Numbered from the stretch's first letter, positions 41,852 to 50,809 are shown. The stretch is DNA of 64,000 nt from Nonomuraea harbinensis (GCF_019396385.1 NZ_JAHKRN010000010.1:62001-126000); one strand, 5' to 3'. Program-made: numbers and translations. Notes: generated by a model not told the origin, from the sequence alone.

Positions 41852-43711
41852 GTGGGCCTCATACGTACCGCTGCCCAACTGTCACTGGCCGAGATCACGA
41901 AGCGATACGACACCCGCGTCGTCCTGGACCGCGTGTCGTTCGCCGTCAAGCCCGGCGAGCGGATCGGGGTGATCGGCGACAACGGGTCGGGCAAGTCCAC
42001 GCTGCTCAGGCTCATGGCGGAGGAGGAACAGCCGACCAACGGTGAGCTGGTGGTCGTCGCGCCCGGCGGCGTCGGATACCTGCCGCAGACGCTCGCGCTG
42101 CCGCCGCACGTGACCGTCGCGGAAGCCGTCGACCTGGCGCTGGCCGACCTTCGGGAGCTCGAAGCCCGCATGCGGGCGGCCGAGCGGTCACTCGGGGAGG
42201 AGTCCTCTCCGGATCTGGACGTGTACGCGGAGCTGGTGGCGGAGTTCGAGACCCGGGGCGGCTACGAAGCCGACGTCCGGGTGGATGTCGCCCTGCACGA
42301 ACTCGGGCTGCCCGGGCTGGACCGGAGCCGCCCGCTGGGCACGCTGTCCGGCGGCGAACGCGCCAGGCTGGCCCTGGCCGCCACGCTGGCGTCCGACCCC
42401 GAGCTGCTGCTGCTCGACGAGCCGACCAACGACCTGGACGACCGGGCCGTGTCCTGGCTCGAACAGCGCCTGCGCGCCCACCGGGGCACGGTCGTGGCGA
42501 TCACGCACGACCGGGTGTTCCTGGAGCGGGTGACCACCGCCATCCTGGAGGTCTCCGGCGGGCAGGTGCGCCGCTACGGCGACGGGTACGCCGGATACCT
42601 CGCGGCCAAGGCCGCCGAACGCGCCGCGCAGGCGCGGGCCCACGAGGAGTGGAAGACGGAGCTGGACCGGCATGCCGGTCTGGTGGCGGCCAACGCGGGC
42701 CGGTTGGCCGTGATCCCGCGCAAGACGCCCAAGGCGGGCATGGGCACCGGGACGTGGCGTGCGCGCTCGCGTACCCACGGGGCCTCCCGGCGCATCCGCC
42801 AGTCCCAGCAGCGGCTGCGCCGGCTCACCGACCACCCGGCGCCGCCGCCGCCCGAACCGCTGCGCTTCACCCCCACCCTCGCCGCCGCGGGTGCCCGCGA
42901 GGGTGCGGAGGTGGCCGCGCTCGACGGCGTGGTGGTGGCGGGACGGCTCCGCCTCGACTCCCTGACCATCAGGGCCGGTGAACGGCTGCTCGTCACCGGC
43001 CCGAACGGAGCGGGCAAGACCACCCTGATGCGGGTGCTCGCCGGCGAACTGCTGCCCGACGCGGGCGACGTACGGCGGAGCGGCCGCGCCGGACTCTTCC
43101 GCCAGGACGACCCGGACACAGACGACGTACGGCGGACCGAACGGTTCAGGTCCTTCTCCGAGGACTTTCCGCACGACGGCAACGCGCGGCGGAGCGGACG
43201 GTCCGGGTCCTTCCGCGAGGACGTTCCCGACGACGATGACGTACGGCGGAGCGGACGGTCCGGGTTCTTCCCCGGGGACGTTCCGGACGACGGTGACGCG
43301 CGGCGGGCCAGGCGGGATGTGCCGGTGAGGGCGGAGTGGACCGTGTTGCGGGCCTATGCGTACGGGCGGGCCGGGAGTCTGGACGAGCACGCGGACGCGC
43401 TGCTCGCTCTGGGGCTGTTCGGGCCATCCGACCTGGGGCTGCGTCTGGGAGAGCTGTCCTATGGGCAGCGGCGCCGGGTCGAGCTGGCGCGCCTGGTGAG
43501 CGAGCCCGTGGACCTGCTGCTGCTCGACGAGCCGACCAACCATCTGTCGCCGATGCTCGTGGAGCAGATGGAGGAGGCGCTGGCCTCGTTCCCCGGCGCG
43601 CTGGTGGTCGTGACGCACGATCGGCGCCTGCGGGCCGGGTTCACGGGTGCCCGTCTGGAACTCGCCGACGGCATGGCCCGGATGTCAGTCGTCGGCGGCG
43701 ACCAGGAGTGA
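41852..43711 (+). CDS. ABC-F family ATPase with tandem-repeat expansion in the second ATPase domain
   Basis: A 619-residue soluble protein with two nucleotide-binding domains. NBD1: Walker A GDNGSGKST, Q-loop GYLPQ, signature LSGGERARL, Walker B LLLLDEP. A linker (about 255-330) follows. NBD2: Walker A GPNGAGKTT, signature LSYGQRRRV, Walker B LLLLDEP. The family acts on the ribosome, either as translation factors or by driving antibiotics off. Between Walker A and signature of NBD2, residues 406-481 are four 19-residue repeats plus a partial fifth, starting from the Q-loop strand (AGLFRQ). GTG 41852 is the only good start; spacing to GAGGAG is short. Regulated through two palindromes (inference). 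Confidence 0.9.
   Translation: MGLIRTAAQLSLAEITKRYDTRVVLDRVSFAVKPGERIGVIGDNGSGKSTLLRLMAEEEQPTNGELVVVAPGGVGYLPQTLALPPHVTVAEAVDLALADLRELEARMRAAERSLGEESSPDLDVYAELVAEFETRGGYEADVRVDVALHELGLPGLDRSRPLGTLSGGERARLALAATLASDPELLLLDEPTNDLDDRAVSWLEQRLRAHRGTVVAITHDRVFLERVTTAILEVSGGQVRRYGDGYAGYLAAKAAERAAQARAHEEWKTELDRHAGLVAANAGRLAVIPRKTPKAGMGTGTWRARSRTHGASRRIRQSQQRLRRLTDHPAPPPPEPLRFTPTLAAAGAREGAEVAALDGVVVAGRLRLDSLTIRAGERLLVTGPNGAGKTTLMRVLAGELLPDAGDVRRSGRAGLFRQDDPDTDDVRRTERFRSFSEDFPHDGNARRSGRSGSFREDVPDDDDVRRSGRSGFFPGDVPDDGDARRARRDVPVRAEWTVLRAYAYGRAGSLDEHADALLALGLFGPSDLGLRLGELSYGQRRRVELARLVSEPVDLLLLDEPTNHLSPMLVEQMEEALASFPGALVVVTHDRRLRAGFTGARLELADGMARMSVVGGDQE
43067..43321 (+). repeat. 57-bp in-frame tandem repeat, four copies plus part of a fifth
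   Basis: Units begin at 43067, 43124, 43181, 43238 and 43295, exactly 57 bases apart. Each encodes a variant of DVRRSGRSGFFPGDVPDDG. Copies 3 and 4 are most alike; copy 1 still looks like the ordinary Q-loop segment, so it is probably the ancestor. Confidence 0.9.
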
Positions 43712-44200
43712 CAAGGTCCCGGCGGTCCGATCGACGAGGACCAGCTCGTGGAAGTCGATCTGGACCCCGCCCCAGTCGTGGAACGCCCCACGGCCGAGGT
43801 CCTTCAGCCGGTACCGCTCGGTGGCGTCCGCGAGCAGCGGGTGGACCTCGTCCTCCAGCCGGGCGGACAGAGCCGCCGGAAGCGGCCCGAACTGGTCCGC
43901 CCAGCCGCGCAGAACGGCGTGCGCGACCGCCCCGTCGACCTGCTCGTACGCGGCCACGCTCAGGTTACGCAGCCAGTAGGGGCCGTGCCGGAGCCCCGCG
44001 GCCTCGACTCCTCCCCCGGCGTAGTCGTCCCGGTACTGCTCATGCCCGACCAGGTCGGCCAGGAGACGGCCGCCGGCGACGTCCCGGCGGGACAGGCCGA
44101 ACCGCTTGACGTCGATCCAGCGGAACGCGTGGTCCTCGAAGTCGAACGCGCTGAAGTTGATGACGATCTGATCCCTGTACGTGAGCGTCCCGTCCGTCAC
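43685..44200 (-). CDS. Hypothetical protein, 171 residues
   Basis: Not recognised. An acidic, cytosolic protein: strand-rich start (LTYRDQIVINFSAFDFEDHA), basic VKRFGLSRRDVAGG, a helical middle (LVGHEQYRDDYAGGG, VLRGWADQFGPLPAALSARL), and WGGVQIDFHELVLVDRTAGT near the end. GTG 44200 follows TATCGT by seven bases on the minus strand, suggesting a leaderless message. Its end overlaps the ABC-F gene tail by 27 bases in the opposite direction. Confidence 0.6.
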   Translation of the reverse strand: MTDGTLTYRDQIVINFSAFDFEDHAFRWIDVKRFGLSRRDVAGGRLLADLVGHEQYRDDYAGGGVEAAGLRHGPYWLRNLSVAAYEQVDGAVAHAVLRGWADQFGPLPAALSARLEDEVHPLLADATERYRLKDLGRGAFHDWGGVQIDFHELVLVDRTAGTLSLLVAADD

Positions 44201-44260
44201 GCCGGAGACGATAGCGCTGGACGGCCACGGCGCGCGATCGACGCCTTGTCGCGTCTCGGC

Positions 44261-44842
44261 TCATGACTCATTCGTGCTTTCGCCCTGTGCGACTCGCGGA
44301 GGTGTCGAAGAAAGGATCGCCGCGATGCCGCGTACGAGGCGGTCGGTGAGGAGTCCGGCGGGATCGCGCCAGGCGAGGGACCCGGCCTGCGGCGTGATCC
44401 GGGCATGCAGCGTCCGGAAGGCGAAGCGGAAGTCGGCGTGCTGGTGCGAGGGCACACCCCTGGCGGGGTCGGCGGGGATCTCGTGGACCTCGATGTCCAC
44501 CGGGACGGCCTCGGCCGGGACGACGACCTCCGCCCGGGGAACACCCGTCCCCGCTTCCAGCTCGCGCAGGGCGGCGTCGCACAGGCTGTCGTCCGAGGGC
44601 TCCACGTGGCCGCCGGGCAGGAGCCAGCGGTCCTGCGCGCTGTGGCGGATCATCAGCACCCGGCCGGAGCCGTCGATCGCGACGGCGCTGGTGATCACGT
44701 GCAGGGGCAGGGTCTCGCGCGAGGCGAGGTCCTGCTCGCGGTCGAGCGCCTGCGCCAGCATGACGGCGTCGGCGGCGCGGCCGGGGTGAGCGCCGAGATA
44801 GCGCGTCAGCACGGCGACGATCTCCCTGCGGGTCACGGTCAT
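44261..44842 (-). CDS. NUDIX-family protein with altered catalytic box
   Basis: A 193-residue protein with a helical N-terminus (about 1-45) and a NUDIX fold. The box reads GGHVEPSDDSLCDAALRELE then AGTGV, whereas the consensus is GX5EX7REUXEEXGU. The first Glu is Asp and both of the paired metal-binding glutamates are replaced by Ala and Gly. Hydrolase activity is therefore doubtful. ATG 44842 gives the family-like MTVTRREIVAVLTRYLG start; an upstream ATG at 44911 adds 23 unlikely residues. Same strand as the GNAT and glnE genes. Confidence 0.8.
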   Translation of the reverse strand: MTVTRREIVAVLTRYLGAHPGRAADAVMLAQALDREQDLASRETLPLHVITSAVAIDGSGRVLMIRHSAQDRWLLPGGHVEPSDDSLCDAALRELEAGTGVPRAEVVVPAEAVPVDIEVHEIPADPARGVPSHQHADFRFAFRTLHARITPQAGSLAWRDPAGLLTDRLVRGIAAILSSTPPRVAQGESTNES

Positions 44843-44950
44843 GGCCCTATGGAAGTGGGTCGGCCGGGTGCCCGCAATCGACTGCCGGACAGTGGTGGAA
44901 AGCTCCCACATGCCCGTCGTGCCACTTCTGACACAGAATCATGCTTATGG

Positions 44951-45499
44951 TCAAGGGGTGGGACGAACGACCCCAGCAGCGCTGATCCGGTAGAGGACGT
45001 GCGGGCGGAGCGGGTGGCCTTCCGGGATCATGATGTGGTCGAAGTCGTCGGCCGGGTCGCGGGTCATGCCGAGCCGCCGCATCACCGCCTGGGAGCGCAC
45101 GTTCAGGACGGCCGTGATCGACACGATCTCCTCCAGCCCGGCCTCGCCGAACCCGTGAGCGAGCGCCCGCCGGCCGGCCTCGGTGGCGTAGCCGTGTCCC
45201 CACGCCGAGCGGGCCAGCCGCCAGCCCACCTCGACGGCGGGCGTGAACGGCGCCTCGAACGTCTGCAGGGCCAGCCCGGCGAACCCGATGAACTCCCCCG
45301 TCTCCCGCACCTCCAGCGCCCACAACCCGTACCCGTGCTCGTCGAACCGCTGCTCGATCCGGTCCACGAGGGCGTCGCTCTCGGCCCGGGTCATCGGGGC
45401 GGGGAAGTGTTCCATCACCCGCGGGTCGGCGTTGAGCGCCGCGAACGGCTCCCGGTCGCTCTCCCGCCACCTGCGCATGATCAGCCGCTCGGTCTCCAT
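44951..45499 (-). CDS. GNAT-family N-acetyltransferase (RimJ/RimL-like)
   Basis: A 182-residue acetyltransferase. METERLIMRRWRESDREPFA is the usual RimJ-like start, and the acetyl-CoA site is in VGWRLARSAWGHGYATEAGR. I prefer ATG 45499 because TAGGGT (45512-45507) ends seven bases before it, which places the other candidate, GTG 45508, inside the -10 box. It follows the membrane-protein gene at ten bases, so read-through from upstream is also possible. Acceptor unknown. Confidence 0.85.
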   Translation of the reverse strand: METERLIMRRWRESDREPFAALNADPRVMEHFPAPMTRAESDALVDRIEQRFDEHGYGLWALEVRETGEFIGFAGLALQTFEAPFTPAVEVGWRLARSAWGHGYATEAGRRALAHGFGEAGLEEIVSITAVLNVRSQAVMRRLGMTRDPADDFDHIMIPEGHPLRPHVLYRISAAGVVRPTP

Positions 45500-45509
45500 C
45501 CCCGACACC

Positions 45510-46553
45510 CTAGCGACGGGAGCGGATGCCGGTGATGCGGCGCAGGACGTCCCACCAGAAGGGGGCGCCGAACAGCAGCGCCACGTACGTCAGCAGGAAG
45601 CCGGGCCAGTGGCTGGGGGTGGTGAGGCGGTCCCACCAGGCGCCGCCGTTCCAGTGGAAGGACGGCTCGCCCTCGGCGGGGACCGCCATGCTGACGATCG
45701 CGTTGTCGAGGACCTTGACCAGCGCGGGCTGGCTGAGCGTCTCGGTGACGCACGGCACCGGGTCCGACTGCTCGCACTGCGCCTTCAACTCGCTGTACGC
45801 GTCAGGACCCGCTTCGGTGACGGCCGTGACGGTGGCGCGATAGGCGTTGTCGCGCAGCAGCGTCTTGCCGTACTCCAGCCCGTCGACCGTGAACAGCAGC
45901 GTCACCACCAGCGCGAGCAGGGCGAGCACCCACTTGACGTACCGCTTGTAGAGCATCGACAGCCGCTGCATCTCGCTGTCGAACCAGCGTTCGACGCCCT
46001 GGCGGAACCGGTCGAGGTCGCGCTGGGCGGACTCCCACACACCCTGGAGATGACCGTAGAGCGGGCTGCCCGTGGCCCTGAGCTTCTCCAGGAGCCCTTC
46101 GACGCCGCCCGGCTCGCTCGCGGCCAGCTCCATCATGGCCATCGAGAACCGCCCCGGCGGCAGGTCGGCGATGCTGGTGCGGCCCCGGGTGGGGTGGTCG
46201 ATCTCCCGTACGCGCTCGTACAGCAGACCAGTGAACCCGTCCGCGCCGGCGGGCGCGCCGGCCGGCACGGCGGCGGGCACCGCCGGGGCGGGCCGGCTTT
46301 CGTGCTCGGGCCGCGGGTCGCGGGCGAACGGCAGCGCCGCGAACACCTCGCGCAGGCCCGACGGCAGCCACGAGCGGCCCTTCGGCGCGTCGTCGTCGAG
46401 CGTGTCGCGCAGGTAGGCCCAGAGGAACTTGCTGCGGATCGCCAGCAGCCGCACGATGGCCTCGTTCAGCCCGCTGACGAGCAGCGACAGCAGGAGGAAG
46501 GCCAGCACGAGGCCGAGCGCCAGATCGATGTAAGCGGATAACAAGCCGATCAC
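45510..46553 (-). CDS. Uncharacterised membrane protein, 347 residues
   Basis: Not assigned to a named family. The N-terminal helix (about 6-28) ends in SLLVSGLNEAIVRLLAIRSKF, a pattern I have seen in unnamed bacterial membrane proteins. A Pro/Ala-rich stretch (about 80-105) and soluble helical region follow, then a second helix (about 206-226, WVLALLALVVTLLFTVDGLE), an extracytoplasmic loop with two cysteines (AQCEQSDPVPCVTE) and a final hydrophobic segment near 315-335. Located between glnE and the GNAT gene on the same strand. Confidence 0.75.
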   Translation of the reverse strand: MIGLLSAYIDLALGLVLAFLLLSLLVSGLNEAIVRLLAIRSKFLWAYLRDTLDDDAPKGRSWLPSGLREVFAALPFARDPRPEHESRPAPAVPAAVPAGAPAGADGFTGLLYERVREIDHPTRGRTSIADLPPGRFSMAMMELAASEPGGVEGLLEKLRATGSPLYGHLQGVWESAQRDLDRFRQGVERWFDSEMQRLSMLYKRYVKWVLALLALVVTLLFTVDGLEYGKTLLRDNAYRATVTAVTEAGPDAYSELKAQCEQSDPVPCVTETLSQPALVKVLDNAIVSMAVPAEGEPSFHWNGGAWWDRLTTPSHWPGFLLTYVALLFGAPFWWDVLRRITGIRSRR

Positions 46554-46599
46554 CCCGCGCCTTGATACACCCTGCGCCGCGCGGCCGCAACGGAAAGAC

Positions 46600-49539
46600 T
46601 CAGTCTCCGTAGAAGACGCGCTCGACGACCTGGCGGGCGCGGCGGGTGACGCGGCGGTAGTCGTCGAGGAAGTCCTCCGACCCGTCGGCCGGGTAGCCGA
46701 GGGCGCGGGCGAGGTGGCGGCGCTCGCGGGCGCTCGCCGGGACGCTGTCGCCGGGCCGCCCCTTCACCAGCATGATCGCGTCCCTGACGCCGGATGCGCA
46801 CCGCCACGCCTCGGCCAGGACCGTCTCGTCGGCCGCGTCGAGCAGCCCTTCGGCCACGGCGGCGCGCAGCGCCTCAAGCGTGCGGGTGGTGCGCAGGGAG
46901 GGCAGCGCGCCGGCGTGGCGGAGCTGCTGGAGCTGGGCCACCCACTCCACGTCGGACAGGCCGCCGGGGCCCAGCTTGGTGTGCAGGGCGGGGTCGGCGC
47001 CGCGCGGCAGCCGCTCCGCCTCCATCCGCGCCTTGAGCCTTCTGATCTGCCGTACGGCGTCGTCGGTGATGCCGCCGGCCGGGTAGCGCAGCTCGTCGAC
47101 CATGGCGATGAACGCGGCGCCGAGCCCGGCGTCACCGGCGGAGAACCTGGCGCGCAGCAGCGCCTGCGACTCCCACGGCGACGACCAGCGGGCGTAGTAG
47201 GCGCGGTAGGAGGCGAGGGTGCGGACCAGCGGCCCCTGCCTGCCCTCGGGGCGCAGGTCGGGGTCGATGAGCAGCGGCGGGTCGGGCGCGGGCAGGGCGA
47301 GCAGCCGGCGCACCTCGTTGGCCACGGCGAAGGCGGCGTCGGTGGCGTCGCGCTCGGCGGCGCCCTCCAGCGGCCGGTGGACGAACATCACGTCGGCGTC
47401 GCTGGCGTAGGAGGACTCCATGCCGCCGAGCCGGCCCATGGCGATGATCGCGAACTGGGTGGGCAGCTCGCCGCGCCGCTCGGCCGACACCTTGCCGATG
47501 GCCGCGTCGAGCGCGGACTGGAGGGTGACGTCGTTCAGCGCGGAAAGCGCCACGCCGACCCGCTCGATGTCGATCAGCCCGGCGACGTCGGCCACGGCGG
47601 TGCGGAACAGCTCGCGGCGGCGCAGCGCCCGGACGGCGGCCACCGCGGTCTCCGCCTCGTCGGTGTAGCGGGACACGGCGGCGGACGCCTCGCCGAGCAG
47701 CGCCTCGGGCGGGCGGACGGCCAGGTCCTCGTCGCGGCCGAGCAGCGCGACCGCCTCGGGGGCGTGCGTGAGCAGCTGGGTGGCGTACCGGCTGGTGCCG
47801 AGGACGCGCGCCAGGCGCTGGGCGACGGCGGTCTCGTCGCGCAGCAGCCGCAGGTACCACGGCGTGGCGCCCAGCTTGTCGCTCACCTGGCGGAAGCCGA
47901 GCAGCGCGGCGTCGGGGTCGGGCGTGTCGGCGAACCAGCCGAGCATGACCGGCAGCAGCGTCCGCTGGATCGCCGCCCGCCGGGACACGCCGCCGGCCAG
48001 GGCGGCGATGTGGCGCAGCGCGCCCTCCGGGTCGACGTAGCCGAGCGCGCCGAGGCGGGCCTCGGCGGCGGAGGTCGACAGCCGCGCCTCGGTCTCCGGC
48101 AGGCGGGCCACGGCATGCAGCAGCGGCCGGTAGAACAGCTTCTCGTGCAGGCGGCGGGCCTGGCTGGCGTGCCGCCTCCACCGGGTGGTGAACTCGCCGA
48201 CCGGGTCGGCCTGCATGCCCAGCGCCCGGCCGAGCCTGCGCAGGTCGGCGGGGTCCCCGGGCAGCACGTGGGTGCGGCGCAGCCGGTGGAGCTGGAGCAG
48301 GTGCTCCACCTGGCGCAGGAACGTGTACGCCTCGGCCAGGCCGCGCGAGTCGTCGCGCCCGACGTACCCGCCCCGCGACAGGGCGGCCAGCGCGGGCAGC
48401 GTGGCGCGGCGGCGCAGCAGCGGGTCGAGCCGGCCGTGCACGAGCTGCAGCAGCTGCACCGCGAACTCGATGTCGCGCAGCCCGCCGGGGCCCAGCTTGA
48501 TCTGCCGCTCCCCCTCGGCCAGCACGTGCGCCTCCACGCGGCGGCGCATGGCCTGGACGTCCTCGACGAAGTTGTCGCGGGTGGCGGCCGACCAGACGAG
48601 CTCGTTGACCGCGCCGACGTACTCCTGCCCCAGCTCCAGGTCGCCGGCCACGGGCCGGGCCTTGAGCAGCGCCTGGAACTCCCACGTCTTGGCCCAGCGC
48701 CGGTAGTAGGCGAGGTGGCTGGCGAGGGTGCGCACCAGCGGGCCCGACCGGCCCTCGGGGCGCAGCCCGGCGTCCACCTCCCACAGCGACCCCTCGGCGG
48801 TGGCGGCCGAGCAGGCGCGCATCATGGCCTGGGCGAGCCGGGTGGCGGTGCGCAGCGCCTTGGTCTCGTCGGCGCCCTCACGCGGCTCGGCGACGAAGAC
48901 GACGTCCACGTCGCTGATGTAGTTGAGCTCTCTGGCGCCGCACTTGCCCATGCCGATCACGGCGAGCCGCGCGTCGTCGGTGTCGACCTCGGTACGGGCG
49001 ATCGCCAGCGCGGCTTCCAGGGCGGCGCCCGCGAGGTCCGAGAGCTCGGCGGTGACCTCCTGGAAACCGGCCTGGCCGGTGAGGTCGCGGGCGGCCAGGT
49101 GGGCGAGCCGGCCACGATAGGCGATCCGGAGGCCGGCGAGGGCGCCGGAGCCGGTGGCGCGCGGCTCGGGGTCGCCAGGATCGGCGCCGACGGCGCGCAG
49201 CAGCTCCGCCCTCGCCTCTCCGAGTCCGGGCAGGGCCAGCGTGTCGAGCTGGGCGGGGTGGCGTACCAGGTGCTCTCCCAGAGCGGCGCTGACGCCGAGC
49301 ACGGCGAGCACCCGTTCCCTGAGCGCGCCGTCGGCGCGCAGCCGGTCGAGGACGGCGGGCTCGCGCTCGGCGAGCCTGGTCAGCGAGGCCAGCGCGAGGT
49401 CGGGGTCGGCGACGCCGGCGAGGGCGTCGAGCAGGTCGCCCAGCTCCACCCCGGCCTGCTCCACCAGGCGGGCGGCGGTGGCGGCGTCGGCGAATCCGAG
49501 TCTGGCGAGGCGGGCGGCGGTGGACTCGATCCTGGGCAC
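46600..49539 (-). CDS. glnE: Bifunctional glutamine synthetase adenylyltransferase/deadenylase
   Basis: A 979-residue enzyme that adds and removes AMP on GlnA. Both halves carry a nucleotidyltransferase core: GMGKCGARELNYISDVDVVFV in the N-terminal (deadenylase) half and AMGRLGGMESSYASDADVMFV in the C-terminal (adenylyltransferase) half (each quoted to its G-G/D-D core). Helical GlnD-PII/UR-like linkers follow each. Length is normal. Start GTG 49539. It sits between glnA1 and glnA2 as in mycobacteria. Its target here is Tyr402 of GlnA1; GlnA2 lacks the site. Confidence 0.96.
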   Translation of the reverse strand: MPRIESTAARLARLGFADAATAARLVEQAGVELGDLLDALAGVADPDLALASLTRLAEREPAVLDRLRADGALRERVLAVLGVSAALGEHLVRHPAQLDTLALPGLGEARAELLRAVGADPGDPEPRATGSGALAGLRIAYRGRLAHLAARDLTGQAGFQEVTAELSDLAGAALEAALAIARTEVDTDDARLAVIGMGKCGARELNYISDVDVVFVAEPREGADETKALRTATRLAQAMMRACSAATAEGSLWEVDAGLRPEGRSGPLVRTLASHLAYYRRWAKTWEFQALLKARPVAGDLELGQEYVGAVNELVWSAATRDNFVEDVQAMRRRVEAHVLAEGERQIKLGPGGLRDIEFAVQLLQLVHGRLDPLLRRRATLPALAALSRGGYVGRDDSRGLAEAYTFLRQVEHLLQLHRLRRTHVLPGDPADLRRLGRALGMQADPVGEFTTRWRRHASQARRLHEKLFYRPLLHAVARLPETEARLSTSAAEARLGALGYVDPEGALRHIAALAGGVSRRAAIQRTLLPVMLGWFADTPDPDAALLGFRQVSDKLGATPWYLRLLRDETAVAQRLARVLGTSRYATQLLTHAPEAVALLGRDEDLAVRPPEALLGEASAAVSRYTDEAETAVAAVRALRRRELFRTAVADVAGLIDIERVGVALSALNDVTLQSALDAAIGKVSAERRGELPTQFAIIAMGRLGGMESSYASDADVMFVHRPLEGAAERDATDAAFAVANEVRRLLALPAPDPPLLIDPDLRPEGRQGPLVRTLASYRAYYARWSSPWESQALLRARFSAGDAGLGAAFIAMVDELRYPAGGITDDAVRQIRRLKARMEAERLPRGADPALHTKLGPGGLSDVEWVAQLQQLRHAGALPSLRTTRTLEALRAAVAEGLLDAADETVLAEAWRCASGVRDAIMLVKGRPGDSVPASARERRHLARALGYPADGSEDFLDDYRRVTRRARQVVERVFYGD

Positions 49540-49548
49540 CCCTCCAGT

Positions 49549-49603
49549 TTGACAGGCCCGCCGGGCGGCGGCCTAGGATAAAACGCAACGGTGCGTTGCG
49601 TTT
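49549..49603 (+). promoter_or_regulatory. Consensus promoter with 23-bp palindromic operator (HXXEE gene)
   Basis: -35 TTGACA (49549-49554), 19-base spacer, -10 TAGGAT (49574-49579). A perfect palindrome, AAACGCAACG-N3-CGTTGCGTTT (49581-49603), covers the expected transcription start. GGAGG (49606-49610) follows. Confidence 0.75.
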
Positions 49604-49617
49604 GGGGAGGTTTCGTG

Positions 49618-50139
49618 GTGGAGAGGGTGCCGGCGACGGTGACGTGGGGGCTGTTCGCGGCGTGGGTGGTGCACGACGCGGAGGAGCTGGCGACCATGGC
49701 CCGATGGTCACGCTCGGCCCGGCCGCGGCTGGAGCGGCTGTTCCCCTCGGTGCCGTGGGAGCGGCTGGAGGTCTCGCAGGCGCACGTCACCGTGGCGATC
49801 GGGCTGATGGGCGCGGTGATGGCGGCGGCGTCGGCCGAGGGCGCCCGCACCGGCGGGCGCAGCCCGCTGTTCCAGGCGGCGCTGGCGGGTTTCGGCGCGC
49901 ACGGCGTCGTCCATCTGGCGCAGGCGGCGCTCACCCGCGGTTACACGCCGGGGGTGGTGACCTCGCCGCTGGTGGTGATCCCGTTCTCGGTGTGGGCGTG
50001 GCGGCGGCTCAAGGCGGCGGGCGTGCCGGTGGACGCCGGACCCTCGGCGTCACTCGCCGCCTTCCCTGTGCTGGCCTCCGCCGTCCACGGCCTCGCCCAC
50101 GTCCTCACCCGCCGCAGGATCAGGCGCCCTGCGGCGTGA
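49618..50139 (+). CDS. HXXEE-domain membrane protein
   Basis: A 173-residue protein with four to five hydrophobic helices. The name-giving motif HDAEEL is in the first helix region (WGLFAAWVVHDAEELATMAR). Two further histidines lie in HGVVHLAQ and HGLAHVL, so a membrane metal site is possible. GTG 49618 is seven bases after GGAGG; GTG 49615 is an alternative. Function unknown. A consensus promoter overlapped by a palindrome suggests tight repression by a TetR-type protein that is not encoded next to it. The 3' end overlaps the convergent amidotransferase gene by 20 bases. Confidence 0.8.
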   Translation: MERVPATVTWGLFAAWVVHDAEELATMARWSRSARPRLERLFPSVPWERLEVSQAHVTVAIGLMGAVMAAASAEGARTGGRSPLFQAALAGFGAHGVVHLAQAALTRGYTPGVVTSPLVVIPFSVWAWRRLKAAGVPVDAGPSASLAAFPVLASAVHGLAHVLTRRRIRRPAA

Positions 50140-50809
50140 GGGGGGCCGCGTGGGCGCGGACGCGGGCCGCGAAGGCCCGCGCCATCGGGCGCCAGGTGGA
50201 CTCCAGGGCGGGCGCCGCGGCCCGCACCTGGTCGTCGAGATGTTCCAGGCCGGTTCCCGCGGTCCACGAGGCGAAGATGTCCGGCGTGGCCTCGGGGTGG
50301 AACTGGACCGCCCAGGCCTCGCCCAGCCGGTAGGCCTGGTTCGGGTAGCGGTCGCCGGTCATCAGCGGCACCGCGCCGTCGGGCAGCCGCGTCATGGCGT
50401 CCCGGTGATACTGGACGGCGACCGCGCGCCCGACGCCCGCCAGCAGCGGGTCGGCGGCCGCGGCGGGCAGCGCGACGACCTCGCACGCGCCGGCCTCCAG
50501 CCCGTCGCCGCCCCGCTCCACGGTGCCGCCGCAGGCCATGGTCAGCAGCTGGGCGCCGAGGCAGACGGCCAGCGTGGGCGTGCCGTCCTCGACGGCCCGG
50601 CGCAGCAGCGCGCGGGTGGCCGGCTGCCAGGGGCAGCGCTCGTCCTCCCACGCGGCGGCCTCGCCACCGAGCACGATCAGCCCGTCCGCCGCCCGCTCGG
50701 GGATCTCCTCCCCGAGGTACGGCCGGACGACGTCGCAGGGCAGCCCCAGCCAGCCGGCCAGGTAGCCGAGCGGAGCGTCGGCCTCGTTCTCGATCACCGT
50801 GATGCGCAT
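50120..50809 (-). CDS. Class I glutamine amidotransferase-like protein
   Basis: A 229-residue stand-alone GATase1 protein. The nucleophile Cys is in LAVCLGAQLL (about residue 83) and the His-Glu pair is in VQFHPEAT (about 168-173), so the triad is complete. Such free-standing proteins are often called GMP synthase-like and act on gamma-glutamyl compounds. TACATT ends seven bases before the ATG on the minus strand. It is divergent from an alpha/beta-hydrolase across a 41-bp gap. Confidence 0.88.
   Translation of the reverse strand: MRITVIENEADAPLGYLAGWLGLPCDVVRPYLGEEIPERAADGLIVLGGEAAAWEDERCPWQPATRALLRRAVEDGTPTLAVCLGAQLLTMACGGTVERGGDGLEAGACEVVALPAAAADPLLAGVGRAVAVQYHRDAMTRLPDGAVPLMTGDRYPNQAYRLGEAWAVQFHPEATPDIFASWTAGTGLEHLDDQVRAAAPALESTWRPMARAFAARVRAHAAPLTPQGA

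Noticed and set aside
46714..49581. A 955-codon plus-strand frame antisense to glnE
   Set aside because: It is rich in Gly/Gln/Arg with no recognisable domain; glnE on the other strand is full length with both catalytic cores.
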